Shown here one piece after another: positions 34,130 through 46,415 of a stretch of 64,000 nucleotides of DNA. The stretch covers positions 22,950,701-23,014,700 of the forward strand of contig OY540816.1 in NCBI GenBank assembly GCA_961205875.1. The letters are read 5' to 3'. Positions within the stretch are counted from its first letter, which is position 1, and each line of letters opens with the position of its first letter. Under the pieces are notes generated by a model. That model was not told the DNA's origin. It saw only the letters and a list, made by a program, of their open reading frames with translations, and did not search any database. This DNA is from Sialis fuliginosa (lineage: Eukaryota > Arthropoda > Insecta > Megaloptera > Sialidae). A program made the translations under genes and the position numbers.

Positions 34130-36830
34130 TACAGCTACAACTGCAATATTAAATGAAACAGACTATAAGCACGGCATTATGGATACTACTTTTCATTTTC
34201 TTTATGCGTATGAAATGTAAAAAGACTGTTCAATAAATACACTTCCATGGATTTGATCTCTCATGCTACTTCGATTATTTCCAATATTTTGATTGACATC
34301 TCATATCTTCTTCAGAAGAATCGAAGCGTGAATAAAATCTAATGTAAATCCAAACTGAACTTGTAAGAAAGCACTAATTCATAGTGAATATTCACTAATT
34401 GAAATAGTTATAAGTATACCACTACGGATAAGTGACTATTCATTACTTAAATTTGTCACTTTTTTAAGCTATGACAGAATCTAAGGTTTTAAAGGAACAA
34501 AAATAGATTTTTTAGCCAAAATTCGGTAATTTTAAAAATTTAAAGTGCTGTAACACAAAAGATTTTTATCAAATTTTAATAACTAAATAACTCACTCAAA
34601 GCAATTGATTCGTAATGGCACCACTTTTGATTCTAAATCACTATTCTTTTAGTGAAATTAAAAATGACTAATTCAATTAGTAAAATACTTACTAAGAGTA
34701 AACAAATTTAGAATTTATACAATAAACAAAAAATCATTAAATATTTTTATGACAAAATTAGTCTGCAGTACTCACTCATAAAAACAAATCTTGTATAATA
34801 AATTTCAAATGGCACTGCCCGAAGCAAAAAAAGTGCCGAAATCATATTTATTTTTCATTATTAAGATTCCATATTAAAATATTCAAGCTAAGAATATAAT
34901 ATCACGTTAAAATGAACGTCGAAATAAAAAAGACATTAAAACAGTGTACTGTACCCTTTTCTGCGAAAAGTTATTCTACCCTCTCCCCCCCCTTCCATTT
35001 CTACTGCTGAAGAGGGTGGAAATGGCAGAGCATCCAGGATTTTTTGTTATTTTGTTTTGTTTATTTCTTTCTCTAGACGAATATTTTATTCTAAGCACAA
35101 ATCATACGATGCAATGCCGGGCGTTGTGCGTATATATCACGTATAAATAAAACATTATCTCTTTTATTTTTCTGGAAAAACAACCGTATTAGATATATTG
35201 GATTTCTTTTAAAAATACCTATATTAAGATCGTCTTAGAAAAACTACTATTTTACCTTTGGATATAAACGAAAAAGAAAGAGGGGAGGTTAAATTAAAGT
35301 CACTCCAGTGAGAGTCCCGACAGCGTCGCCATTTTTAGCCAAATCGGCGTTTTAAGGAGGCAGACCCAATTAGAATTTTGAAAATATCCATTTTTTTTTT
35401 GTATTTTCTCAAAGTCGAATATTTCAAAAGTATTTTCTGAAAATTTCAGACAAATGTTCTGTCCATAGATGATTCAGTGTAAGTTCCAAAATAATTTTTT
35501 TATTTGCATGCAAATCGTACTCAAAACTTTAAACGCGTTTTTCTCAAAACCATGTTTTAGAAGTCGGTAATCATTGTAACTTGAGAACGGCTTTGCCGAT
35601 CGGTTTGAAATTTTTCTCACTTATTCTATACATAATTGTCCTCCGGATGGACGAAGGATTTTTTGTTTGGACGATTTTTTTTTTATAGCCGATAATGCGA
35701 GTGAAATTTTAGTAGAATAACCTTTTCTCAGCTAGAACATAATATGCTACTTTGTATCCCAAAAAATTTTCTACTGCTTAAACAGCTCATTTGAGGACAT
35801 GGGTTTATTAACAAAAAGCGATTCTTTTAATGTCCTCGACAGTTTGTTGATATGTTTGCGGAACACCCTATATATTTCTGAGATGTATGTCTTCATGCAT
35901 TTAATTTATTTCATTTAAATCTCTGCTTTTCTTTCAACATGGAAATATACATTTCTAAAAATAACACACAATATTATTTTTTAACATATATATATACGTA
36001 TTGTTTTACTTTTTTATAACATATGCTTGAAAGTTTTCTGATAATATATTCAGTAAAATATAAAGTTTTTCCTCGAGAGAAGCAGGAATATGTTCTTCAG
36101 GAAATGATATATAGGCTATGAGAACATAAATTAAATATAAATCTATATTCATGACTCTAACGTCTATATTATTCCTGATAAAATGACGGAGGAACCTTTA
36201 AAAGTAAATGGATGGTAACTGCTACAATCATGTCTACAAAATTTAATTATTTTACTCTATTATAAAGTACAGATTTTTTTTAACTTAACTATTTGAGTCA
36301 CTTTCTCAGTTCTATCTTTTTTGTACGAAATTTAATTCTCTATAATATGCTGCTGTAAGAAATTGAAATAAATAAGTTTTTCAACGAGATATATACGCAT
36401 AAGTAAAAAAGTTATTTTTCCCATGTTAATCAAATGGGAAAAAGACTCGGTTTGCGCCATCCACAGGTTTGATCTATGAGTCTGAAGTTTTGGGATAATT
36501 AACTTTTGATCCAAAGCTAAAACATAGGCCTGTGGGACCGAAAAATAAAAAATAAATAAAAAAACACCCTAAGTTACATTATAAAACATCAAAATTATCA
36601 TTGAAAAATTTTACTTAATTTCATTATTTTTTTATAAATAATTAAATTATGAAAGCTTTTACGAGAAAAATAGCTACATAATATATTTAAGAAAACATTA
36701 AAAAATTAAAAACATTTAATGAAATAATGCAGAGTGTATAAATTCCAGGGCACACATATCTAAAATGAATGAAATCAAATAGCGAATACATTTTCAACGC
36801 TGTTAAAACATTTCAAGGAGCTTACCTTAG
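34130..36830. other. AT-rich stretch, no gene or assignable element
   Basis: A block at about 35300-35875 contains GAGAACGGCTTTGCCGATCG and TCTCAAAACCATG phrases and ends GCGGAACACCCTATATA, so it may be a single-copy element. No partner copy is in the window. The short frames 34944-35150 and 36332-36514 have no motif. Confidence 0.35.
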
Positions 36831-37292
36831 CCCCAGGGACCATTATCCTGGAAATAATTCCATATAAGTTACTGGCATACTAGGACTAAAAGTGAAATTG
36901 AAAAATTTACATATCTCCTACCAGGATCACGCAGGGATTTTCCCAACGATGGATGTTTTTGTGATTACCTGTAGAGTTTTGTCTCAATCAATTTCAGTTC
37001 GGTTGTAAAATACTTTGTGTTTTTCTCAATTTTCTCTTACGTTTTTTTTTTTTTGTTCTGCATTTGTACGCTTCTATGTGTGCAAGTATTTGAAGAACGT
37101 TTTGATGAAATTAATTTTGTTTGAAGTTGAAATACGAACAAGAGTGTTTCCTTCTTGCAGATATATATGTAGGTATAATCAAATTTAGAAATTTTGTAAT
37201 TATTTTTACATGTTAAATAAAAATATTTTTTTCTTTTTTTTGAATTGAATTTAAAAGACATGTTAGAGATGGGAATTGTTTATTCCATAAAG

Positions 37293-37420
37293 ATATACAA
37301 TGTGTCCCAGAATAAATGTAACAAGAGGTATAATGAACAATTTTTTTTTCGAATTTCGGAATGATATTTGATGATTGAGTCCTGGTTGATGTAAAACTAA
37401 CGTTTACCAAAAATAAGAAA
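37293..37420 (+). repeat. GTGTCCCAG repeat, copy 2
   Basis: ACAATGTGTCCCAGAATAAA, TGTAACAAGAGGTATAATGA and GAGTCCTGGTTGATGTAAAA match 55.31-55.40 kb. A short version lies at 22.23 kb. Confidence 0.6.
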
Positions 37421-37616
37421 GTTTGTTTAGAATGTAATTTTGTAACCCTATACCGAATTTTAGAGCATTAAAAAAATACTCAAGACAGTAGGTAGATATT
37501 TTATTGTGAAATGAAATGAATTATTTAATTATTAAGTTCTTTCCAACCCTACTTTTCACTTTGTAAATTGTAAGTTTTTTATGGATCATGTTCCCCTACA
37601 AAAAAAGTAAAGTTAT

Positions 37617-37700
37617 CCATACTAATATATACCTTTTCACAGCTAAACTGCTGAACCGATCTTGATGAAATTCGTAAGGGAGATAGCTTACATGTTAACG
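37617..37700 (+). mobile_element. G copy, short and internally deleted
   Basis: TCCATACTAATATATACC is followed at once by TTTTCACAGCTAAACTGCTG and CCGATCTTGATGAAATTC. The GCGAAAGT..GTCTGTCTG part is lost. Confidence 0.6.
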
Positions 37701-37719
37701 TTTAAAGAATAATTAATAC

Positions 37720-38729
37720 TTATTTAAGGGTTGAATCTAATTTTATTATAAATGGGACTTTTTAAGCTATCTAGTAGCATAGCTATTTGTTTGAGGTATT
37801 TCGTATTTACCGCTATGTATTACATCAAAATAATTTTTGATCGTACTGTACGGCTTTAGTTTCAGTAAATAATTTTTTTTATATGTATATAAAAAAATAT
37901 TTAATAATAAAATATATGAAATTTCATTCCAAGAAAAAAAATACAATATCAAAAATAGAAAAATCATATGCACGCCGGAAAGAGAAATCATCTTGACAAA
38001 AAACACACAGAGGGCGTTAAAAAGTCTAGAGAACAAATAACAACCTGGGAAGCTGTAAGTAAGTGAAAGAAAAAAAAACCAACTAATGAAAGAACAGACA
38101 AAAAAAAACACATAAAATACACTTCGGCAAACAACTGTTTATAAAAAAAATTGAAAACAAGTTCCGAATTCTTCCTTATCTACTTTTATGAAAGCTACAC
38201 ACACTGGGAGAAATACAGTGTCTATTGATTTTGTATCAACACGGGCTGGAAGGTGCTCGATGGGATCAAATACGTATCAGTTTTCAGCTACAGCGATCTT
38301 TTCAAACCCAATCTCGGTTCAAAGTTTCATACGAGGATTGTAGGAAATCGTACCCACACACACCCGCTCACAAATACACACACACACACACACACGAACG
38401 CGCACGGCGTTGGACTTTAGGGGAAGAAAGAATATCCAAGATGAATTGGCAGGGTTGAGGAAAATTAAATGATCTCAAGTACAAGTTTTTATTTACGGTT
38501 TATATTATATAGTTACTAGGGGCTTTAATCTATGATAAGGTTTCAAAGATTTGATTGATAATTAAACAATTTATACATTTGAAATTATTCTTTATACATT
38601 TTTGAGTTAATTACATCAGTTATTATTTTTGTATTTGTATATTTCTAAAAAAAAAAATTCAAAATTTCAATAAAAAAAAACTATAATAATATAAAATTAT
38701 TTTCGAGTCCTAGTCTTCTGTTTCGACCC
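37720..38729. other. AT-rich stretch with a CA microsatellite
   Basis: The CA-rich run is at about 38350-38400, and low-complexity T-rich sequence gives the 114-codon minus frame at 37767-38111, which is mostly F, L and S and not convincing. No gene supported. Confidence 0.4.
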
Positions 38730-39466
38730 TTGATATAAAATTAAATAATGAAATGTTTTTATTTAAAATGATATTATATGGGCAAATCCACAGAACGTGG
38801 CCGCATTAGCTTTAAATTAAAATACTCAAATGCTTCTTCAAAATGGAGCATTGAACGCACACTCTTCTATGTCGTCTCAAAATCTTCGTAACAAAGAGAA
38901 GAATAATTGGTCTCAATTTCAGGAGTGTGCTTCGGATGTTCCAAAAGTTACAGCAAATAAACCAAATAAAAAACGCTGAAATTGCCGTTCGCTGGATAAA
39001 ACAATCGCGCATATGAAATGTAAGAGGTGTGCGCCTTTGAAACTCCGGGAAAAGGTTCATTGTACCAAAAAACATGTCCAGTAAAAATTTCAGATTCATT
39101 GGTTTGAATCTGAGAAAATTGCGGTGGTATGAATTTTTCTTTTTTTAAAAGTTCCATTCTGAAAACGTGAAAATAACCGATTTTTAAATGCAAATTGTGC
39201 TGCAGTTTTGATATGAATCAAGCAATCGACTTGTAACTCCATGTTTACATCCACAATAAAGTATACTTTGAGTTCGTGTACTTATGGGTGGGTAATATAC
39301 ATTCCCACACGCGCACTATTGCCGTTCCCCCAAAGCGGCCACGTTCTGTGGATTTGCCCATATAAGTTCCGCCCTAGAAAAAGATAACCGACGATTTTTG
39401 TCTTAATATTGTCAAATCTGTTGTAAGCGATTCTGACCTTTACGGTGGCAGACGTCTTCTGAATTC
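38730..39466 (+). mobile_element. E-3: E copy split by element F
   Basis: The left part 38730-38779 (CTTGATATAAAATTAAATAA, TTTATTTAAAATGAT) and the right part 39360-39466 (AAGTTCCGCCCTAGAAAAAG, GATAACCGACG, GTTGTAAGCGATTCTGACC) line up with the complement of E-2 as one continuous sequence. Element F fills the gap. Confidence 0.8.
38780..39359. mobile_element. F: 580-bp inverted-repeat element inside E-3
   Basis: The perfect inverted ends start GGGCAAATCCACAGAACGTG and extend five more bases (GCCGC), about 25 in all. ATAT lies on both sides (38776-38779 and 39360-39363). E-2 has a single ATAT at the matching place (GTAACTATATAAGCTCCGCC), so this is a 4-bp target duplication. No coding capacity seen; two overlapping minus-strand frames of 95 and 81 codons show no transposase motif. 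Superfamily not assigned. Confidence 0.88.
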
Positions 39467-39479
39467 TACGTGGTTGTAA

Positions 39480-39740
39480 GGGGTATGATGGAGTATCAGT
39501 TGTTTTTTTTTTGGACACACGCGCTGGCTGGCTGACTGGCTGACTGACTGACTGACGCGGTGAAGAAGTACATACATAGATATAGCATGGCGCACAGAAG
39601 CCAGCGGGTGTCTGAAGCGCGCTCACGCAACCCGATGCGTTTGACGCAGATAAAAAGCCCGTGATGGATATACGAGATGCGCGGGGTGGGTGGGAGTTCA
39701 GCGGTCGCTAACCGGTGGCACGCCGCGGGTCAATTTATAC
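39480..39740. other. G+C-rich patch with CTGACTGACTGG repeats
   Basis: A short GGCTGGCTGACTGACTGACTG run (about 39524-39555) is followed by sequence with CAGCGGTCGCTAACCGGTGG and several CpG. It stands out from the AT-rich background. The 114-codon minus-strand frame at 39282-39626 has no family motif. Confidence 0.3.
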
Positions 39741-39859
39741 AGAACTATGCAGAACTGAACTTGAGATAAGTCGCAGCCGCATAACAAAGATATTATCTGT
39801 ATAGGAAGAGTTCTGACAGCCAGAATATAATAACCAAGTCTCACTCTGTATTGTCTGAA

Positions 39860-40980
39860 TTGCTTCCTCGCAATATCGAAGATACGAGAAGCTTTGTGAT
39901 CATTGATACAATGATACAAAAAAATTGTTATCCGATTTCAAAATTTTAAATTGATCTTTCCGTTTTAGGTCGAGACAAACATTTTTCTTTCCCGTATCTG
40001 TTTGTCGAGTGAATCCTTGTCACACGCATAACTCATGAACCACTGAACTGGGTTGAGTCTAGCTGTAGGGCTGTTCCATTTCAAAATCGTGTGTAAGGGG
40101 GAAGGGTGACATCCCAAAATATTAATTATTTCAAGATGTTACGTGAAAATTGTATTTAATCTTTTTTTAGAGTATTCAATTTCCTATAATATAGGTCTAC
40201 AACGTTTGTTGTAAAATATTCCCTTACTAAGATTAAGGTAGTTCTCGTGCAAACGTCATTTCGATAGAATTTAAAAAAAAATCAGGGCATAAAAAGAATA
40301 ATGATATCTATCCAATCGTGAAATTTTAAAGAGATAGACCGTTTTAAACTCGAGATAATTGTCATCAAAGTTTGCCACTTTTGTACGTATCCGCTATATC
40401 AAGTTCGTATTATGTCCATTTTCATGACTAAAACTTCGATAGATTTTGATAAAAAACTATCAAACAATAAAGGTTTATTATTCTGATATGTGATAAAAAA
40501 TTCCAAATGATTGACCTTGTATTTCAAAAACAAAATGATTGACCGTTTCATATTTGAAATTTAATTATATTTCAAAAACAAAACGGTCAATCATTTTGAA
40601 TTTTTTATCACATATCATAATAATAACCCTTTACTGTTTGGTAGTTTTTTATCAAAATCTGTCGAAGCGTTTAGTCATAAAATAATGAAAATATATTCAC
40701 AGTATGATTGTGTTTATAATAATCTATATAGACGGCTTTGGGTATAGACTTGATCAAAAATTCTCTGTAGCAACGCAATTATTTTCGATATTTTACTATG
40801 GTATTATGAGCGTAACTTTTTGTTGGTACTGTAGCACGATAACTACCTTAACCTCAATTTGCTTTAAAAAATCGTCATTTGTTTTTTACTTTGACATATT
40901 AAAACATTTTGACGTTTGCATAAATTTAAATTAAAAAATTAAAAATATACCAAAAAATAATCAGGTGCTATATTTTTATT
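39860..40980 (-). mobile_element. C-8: reverse C copy split by element D
   Basis: The C 3' end TTGCTTCCTCGCAATATCGA begins at 39860 and runs in reverse to ATTCCCTTACTAAGAT. After D, C resumes at about 40853 with CTCAATTTGCTTTAAAAAAT and continues through TTTGACGTTTGCATAAATTT to near 40980. Confidence 0.82.
40234..40850. mobile_element. D: 617-bp foldback element inside C-8
   Basis: The ends are inverted: TAAGGTAGTTCTCGTGC at the left and GCACGATAACTACCTTA at the right. Long inner arms pair around a centre near 40551 (TGATATGTGATAAAAAATTC near 40478 against GAATTTTTTATCACATATCA near 40599). The interrupted C sequence rejoins with TA/TTA at the border, suggesting a 2-3 bp duplication. Confidence 0.82.
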
Positions 40981-41394
40981 GGTAAAAGCTTGAAAACATT
41001 ACCAAATACACTGACAATTTATGCACAGTTAAAACTCTAGAGTCTGTGTGTACATCTGTCTGTATGCATTTTATAGCAATGTCCAAGAACAATTAACGTT
41101 TAGCTGCATCCAGCTCGCTCGATGAATATTCATGTATGTCTAGTAGCAAAGCATTCTCGTATAAAACTACCCAAACTGAACTCGTTGTATGTATGTATGT
41201 ATGTCTGTGTCGGCAAAGTGAATAACACTTATGTAATTCTTGATATTAATCAATGTTTATCCAGCGCGAGTATAATCAGAGCAATTATTATGCTTGAAAG
41301 AGTAACAAAAGTTACAGGTGATGGTAATTTTAATTAGTATAGTTTGTAAGTTGTTCTGACATCAAACTGAACGGCTCTGTTCTTTGTTTCTGTT

Positions 41395-41770
41395 TAGTTT
41401 TAAACGACTTCGTAGATATATTTATTATAAACATTTATTTTTTGATGATCTCAAAAAATGCTCGACCGATTTTGATGAAATTTTTGGGTCCCGATAATAA
41501 TATAGGCTATGGTCATTATTTTAAATAACTTAGTAGAAAACTATATACACCAATTTGTATTACACAATTTTTAATTTTGATGATCTCAAAAATGCTCGTC
41601 CGATTTTGATGAAATTTTTGCTGGGGGTATTCTTTAGGATCTCGATAATAATATAAGCTATGGTAATTATTTTAAACGACTTGGTTGAAAACTATGTATA
41701 CAAATATGAAGAAATTCTAAATTTTGATGATCTCAAAAATTACTCGACCGATTTAGACAAAGTAAGTTTA
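41395..41770 (+). repeat. Tandem repeat, unit 135-147 bp, about 2.5 copies
   Basis: TGATGATCTCAAAAA recurs at about 41443, 41578 and 41725, each followed by CTCG.CCGATTTTGATGAAA and, in the first two, CGATAATAATATA.GCTATGG. It is probably a tandemly copied tail of an older dispersed element. Confidence 0.75.
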
Positions 41771-41971
41771 TTTATTAAAAAAAGAAAAATATAGTTTTTG
41801 TTTTGTTTCTTATACAGAATATTTTTAAAAACGTTCATTAGGATCTCAAATGGAATAAGATTGATTCTTGTAACTTTAAATTAAAAAAAAATTACAAAAA
41901 CTGTGTTCTTCATTTTATATTCCTCTAAAATAGGTAATGTACTTACAAAAAATACAAATACAAATCAAATA

Positions 41972-42045
41972 AGGTAGTGGCACCAGTCTTCGCAAGGACC
42001 CCAGTAATGGCAAATTTTTAATTAAATGTACTGAATTAGAAATAT
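41972..42045 (-). mobile_element. B end fragment, reverse
   Basis: AGGTAGTGGCACCAGTCTTC after TA, then CCCCAGTAATGGCAAATTTT and ATGTACTGAATTAGAAATAT: the right end of B in reverse, about 75 bases. Confidence 0.75.
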
Positions 42046-42483
42046 ATAAAGAACTGATGTTAGTCAAATCAACTAATAAAATATATCTGCGTAGATAAAA
42101 CATGATTAGCCTTCTAGGGTTAATTTAAAATTAGTAATAAATACGATAAATAACAAAACATACAAATTGAAAAACATCGATTAAACGCAATATAAAAAAT
42201 GGTATAATAAGTGCCCCATTTTACACATGATTGAAACCTCATCGCTACATACGCGAAACAAATTAAATAGAACAAATATTAGCTCAATTCGCTCATGTTT
42301 AAAGTTTGAAAACGATGTTATTATTAACTAAATATTAAATATGCTGATAACTATATTACTTTCTTATTTTTTTTATTATTAATATATTATCTTAACGTTC
42401 AAACATAATATATTATCATTTTTAAATTTCTAACCTCCTATTTTTATTTTATCATAAAGACTATGTAATTAGTAACTAATTCA

Positions 42484-42565
42484 AGGATCTTAGGCTTCTG
42501 GGTGTAAGCCGTGTCAATTTGGTAGTGTTATCGATCACCGCGGAAGCCTCAAAACTTGTTTTATT
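42484..42565 (-). mobile_element. M copy, deleted
   Basis: GGATCTTAGGCTTCTGGGTG, TAAGCCGTGTCAATTTGG and GATCACCGCGGAAGCCTC, then AAAACTTGT. It contains one arm and the ACAAGT..GAGGCTTCCGCGGTG terminus of M in reverse, without the hairpin loop. Confidence 0.65.
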
Positions 42566-42835
42566 TTTATTATCAATAAAACTGTTTTAATTTACTCCAT
42601 ACATAAAATATATTGAATCAAAGCCCCACAATCAGATATATTTTAATAGTTTAACTCAATCATTGCAAATATGCTTCCTGTAATGGCCATATACTATTCA
42701 TATACATGCATTATTACCAATTAATTACTTTACTTAACAGTTGACATCAATAGTACAAAATACATAAAGGGGTACATATCATTAATACAATGCGAAACTA
42801 ATTAATTAATTAATTATAGCTAATGTCACCCCCGC

Positions 42836-43195
42836 AAGCAAAATATACAAAAGGATTACCCTGAACACTTTGACGACCGCTGGTTTTCATTCGAATATTA
42901 TTAAATTTCACCCTTTCTAGCTTCATTAACAAAAACATTAACAGAACACTTTTGAAGACCACTGGGTTACATTAGATTATAATTAAAATTCACCCTTTCT
43001 AGCTGAATAAACAAAAACATTAACAGAAAACTTTTGAGGATCTCTGGTTTACGTTTTAACGAAATTAAATGCAAAATATACAAAAAGATTACCTCGAACA
43101 CTTTGACGACCACTGGTTTTCATTAGAACATTATCAAATGTCACCCTTAGTAAACAAAAACATTAACATAAAACGTTTGAAAACTTCTGCGCAAA
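42836..43195 (+). repeat. Minisatellite, unit 70-81 bp, about 4.5 copies
   Basis: CACTTTGACGACCGCTGG and variants recur at about 42867, 42948, 43029, 43099 and 43171, with TTTCACCCTTTCTAGCT and AACAAAAACATTAACA between them. The 60-codon frame at 43069-43251 is read from it. Confidence 0.8.
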
Positions 43196-43639
43196 ACTGT
43201 TGTTTATTTATAAAATTTAAATTGAAAATTTGGGGCACATGTCAACTCTGAATTTTAAAAATAAAAATATATGTTATAGCTTAATCATTACTGAGTACAT
43301 ATCACTTTGAAAATTTATGAACATATGCAAACTTTACGAAATATTAATTTTTTTAGGTAACGAGAATTTTTTTCGAACTTTAAGTATCTACCATTAAAAA
43401 TTTTCTGTTTCAGAATATATGATTATTTTTCACATTTTCATAGGGGTGTTTCCCCCCGCTTAACCGTTTTACTGCAGCTAAGATAATTTTTTTTCTTACT
43501 TTTATAAAACTAAATGGGGGGCGCGAGCATATCGAGAAAAAATGAGAAAACAGTGCAGATATTAATGAAACAAAAATGACGTTTACGTAGCCGTGACGTC
43601 ATTCACTCTGACTGGTGTTTTATCAAACATGGCGGATTG

Positions 43640-43833
43640 CTGTATTTTGCGTTTTTATTTTAACAAAAATTATATTAATCTCGCTTTTAATATAAAAATA
43701 AATACATTTTTTAGAATATTTTTAATTATTTATCATTATTTAAAATCATAATTTCAGTGATACTTTGTTACTGGCATCATGTATATTATGATTGAAAATT
43801 GGGTCGCAAATACTAAAAGGTTGAGAAACGCTG
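43640..43833 (-). mobile_element. Probable hAT miniature element remnant
   Basis: 43640-43775 is the reverse of the 7.60-kb repeat. The segment closes with GGTTGAGAAACGCTG at 43833, the complement of a typical hAT end (CAGCGTTTCTCAACC). A possible opposite end, AGGGGTGTTTCCCCCC, lies near 43441, but no duplication matches. Confidence 0.55.
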
Positions 43834-44285
43834 CTGTACACAATGTTTCATACACCATTTTGACGTGCACTGGTTTACTTTAGATCTAGATGATATTGTA
43901 GTGTGTGTATCCTTATTAGACTTGTGATACCGGAAAAACTGTGTACGTGCATTTTTTTTTTTTTGACAAAATTGAGTTTCTTTGAGAGTATAAATTGTAG
44001 CTCCGGCTGATTCATACATCCCCTGCCCGGAATAATGCAGTAAATTTAAGATGACGCGTTTATTAAAAATACCAAATAAAGTTCACGGCTTCTTTTCTTC
44101 TTGCGCGTAGAATATTTTTTTCGTATATTCAATCTATTTTGGATTTAATATGCATGGGGTGTGGAACGAAATGTGATTGTTTCATTTAAAAGTAACCACG
44201 TATTCCGGATAGATGTCGGGATGTCACCTCATATTATCTATCCATATTTTTATTAGTGTCGATCGAACAGTTTGGCTTTATACTA

Positions 44286-44511
44286 TCCTTACTAATATTA
44301 TAAATGCTAAATTGTGTCTGTCTGTCTGTTACCTTTTAACGGCTAAACCGCTGAACCGATTTCGATGAAATTTGGCATGGAGATATATTGCATTCTGTGG
44401 AAGAACATACGCTACTTTGTATCCCGAAAATTGGATAGATAAAAAGTGTGCGTATAAATGCGAAACTGAGAACCTGTTTTTATCATAACCGAAATCTGTA
44501 ATAACAGCTTT
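44286..44511 (+). mobile_element. G copy, 3' hairpin lost
   Basis: TCCTTACTAATATTATAAAT after A, then GTGTCTGTCTGTCTGTTACC, AACCGCTGAACCGATTTCGA, GAAGAACATACGCTACTTTG and ATAACCGAAATCTGTAATAA. It breaks off at ACAGCT before the expected CTAG end. Confidence 0.72.
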
Positions 44512-44711
44512 TTTTTTACACCATCATTTATTACACCATCATAGTTTTACAGTAGGACTCCTATAAGTTCTAAGTTACGGGACCGTAAATTCTAAGAATT
44601 AGAAGATACAGGATACCCCTTCCATCACAAAAAAACAAGTTATGAAACAGCTTTAGTTCAAGTTTTTACTTTTTTAAATAAATTGTTATATATTTATATA
44701 GTAACTAAATG

Positions 44712-45512
44712 ATTCGACGTCTTATTTTCTTGTATTTTAGTCGATATTTGTGTGACGAGTCGAAGTTCTCTGCAGGAAATTTCACTAAAAAATTTAGAAT
44801 TTTTGATTTCGTTAAAAGTATGTTTATTGTATAGAAAATGACGTGAAAAGTTGTTTGTTTCAAACCGCAGGTCTGTATCTCAATCCGTTCTCGAGATATA
44901 GCCTCTCAAAGTTTTAGTTTTTTCAAATTTTTGGAGAAAAAAGGCCATAACTTTTGAACGTGTGGTCGGAATTGATTTTAGTTGACGGATTTGGAATCAG
45001 CGTGTCAAAATCTATATTATGACATGTATAATACTTTAAAATCCGACAAAAAAATTTTGGTCAAAAATCGACATTTTTTTAAGGTATACCCCTTTGAATT
45101 TTTTCGATTTTTCGCGAATTTTTTTTTTTCGAGTCTTAAGGTATTATACAGGTCATTATATAGATTTTGACACGCTGATTTCAAATCCGTCAATTAAAAT
45201 CAATTCCGACCATCCGTTCAAAAGTTAGGACCATTTTTCTTCAAAAATTTGAAAAAACTAAAACTTTGAGAGGCTATATCTCGAGAACGGTTTGAGGTAC
45301 AGACCTGCGGTTTGAAACAAACAACTTTTCACGTCATTTTCTATACAAAAAACATACTTTTAACAAAATCAAAAATTCTAAATTTTTTAGTGAAATTTCC
45401 TACAGTGAACTTCAACTCGTCATACAAATATCGACTAAAATACAAGAAAATAAGACGTAGAGGTATTACAGTTTTATAATTGAACGTGTAAATTAATATT
45501 AAATGCTATTTG
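44712..45512. mobile_element. PAL-3: palindromic element in opposite direction, short of both termini
   Basis: The centre is near 45087.5. The asymmetric spacer reads ATCGACATTTTTTTAAGG then ATTTTTTCGATTTTTCGCG, the reverse of the other copies. The left side ends at ATGATTCGACGTCTTATTTT, the same odd border that follows PAL-4 (in reverse, near 62385). The CAGTGGCG termini are absent. Confidence 0.87.
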
Positions 45513-45960
45513 ACGTTCGAAAATCTGTCAATTTTTTCGAGGTCGAACAAAACAGACATTATTATTTTTTCTCTCCAACTAAACGCAGTAAAGTACAGCA
45601 CACGCCACAAAACAAAATTAACACGTCTACACATCAATTATAACAACTAAAAACGTTATAATTTCGTTACAAGAAAGTTTTGTAAAAGCACAAAATATAA
45701 ATTAACAGTTCTGGAAATTACCGATCGAGCAAGCGCTGATGGGTTTTAGCCATGAAAACGGAGCCACGAATTTATTTGCACGACAAATGTGAAATATTGT
45801 TTGTCGAATCGGAATTCCAACGCCACCTTGTTGTGTCTGTGTATGTGTGGGTCTGCGCGTGTATGTGTTTAAATATAAACATGGTAAAAACAACTGGTCG
45901 CGATAAATAACTATATATTCGTGAGCAAACATTTAAAAGGTTTTTGTATTTTAAATGTTT

Positions 45961-46046
45961 TATTGCTTCCTCGCAATAAGATACGAGAAGTTTTGTGATC
46001 GTTTTAGAATGAATTGAAAATTTTAAATTAATCTTTCCGTTTCATT
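45961..46046 (-). mobile_element. C 3' tail fragment, reverse
   Basis: ATTGCTTCCTCGCAATAAGA, TACGAGAAGTTTTGTGATCG and TTAATCTTTCCGTTTC: only the last 85 bases of C. Confidence 0.7.
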
Positions 46047-46224
46047 TAATTAATTATAATATTATAAGTATTGATTTGTTCTAAGTGTCAAATCCAGTGG
46101 TATAACTAGAATTTTTTTAGGGGGGAGTCATTGTTATATTACATACATTTAACATATATTATATATATAACAATTTGGTCCCTCATTACGCAAGAGCAGG
46201 CCCCCATGTCTACGCCGAAAAAGT

Positions 46225-46415
46225 ATAACCTTCGCGCGTGTACAAATGTCATACCCCCATTTTGTTATCTAATATTTTTTCGGGATATAAATTAGGCTGT
46301 CTTTCCTCCTCAGGATACTAGCTATCTCGCTGCCAAATTTCATCAAGATCGGTTCAGTGGTTTAACCATGAAAAAGTAACAAACAGACAGACAAACTTTC
46401 GAATTTGTAATAATC
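46225..46415 (-). mobile_element. G copy, reverse
   Basis: CTCAGGATACTAGCTATCTC, GCCAAATTTCATCAAGATCG and AAAAGTAACAAACAGACAG run in reverse, preceded by GTGTACAAATGTCATACCCC. The 5' start is altered (TTCGAATTTGTAAT). Confidence 0.62.

Noticed and set aside
39282-39626. 114-codon minus-strand frame across the CTGACTGACTGG run
   Set aside because: It contains the translated simple repeat and the end of elements F and E-3, with no conserved motif.
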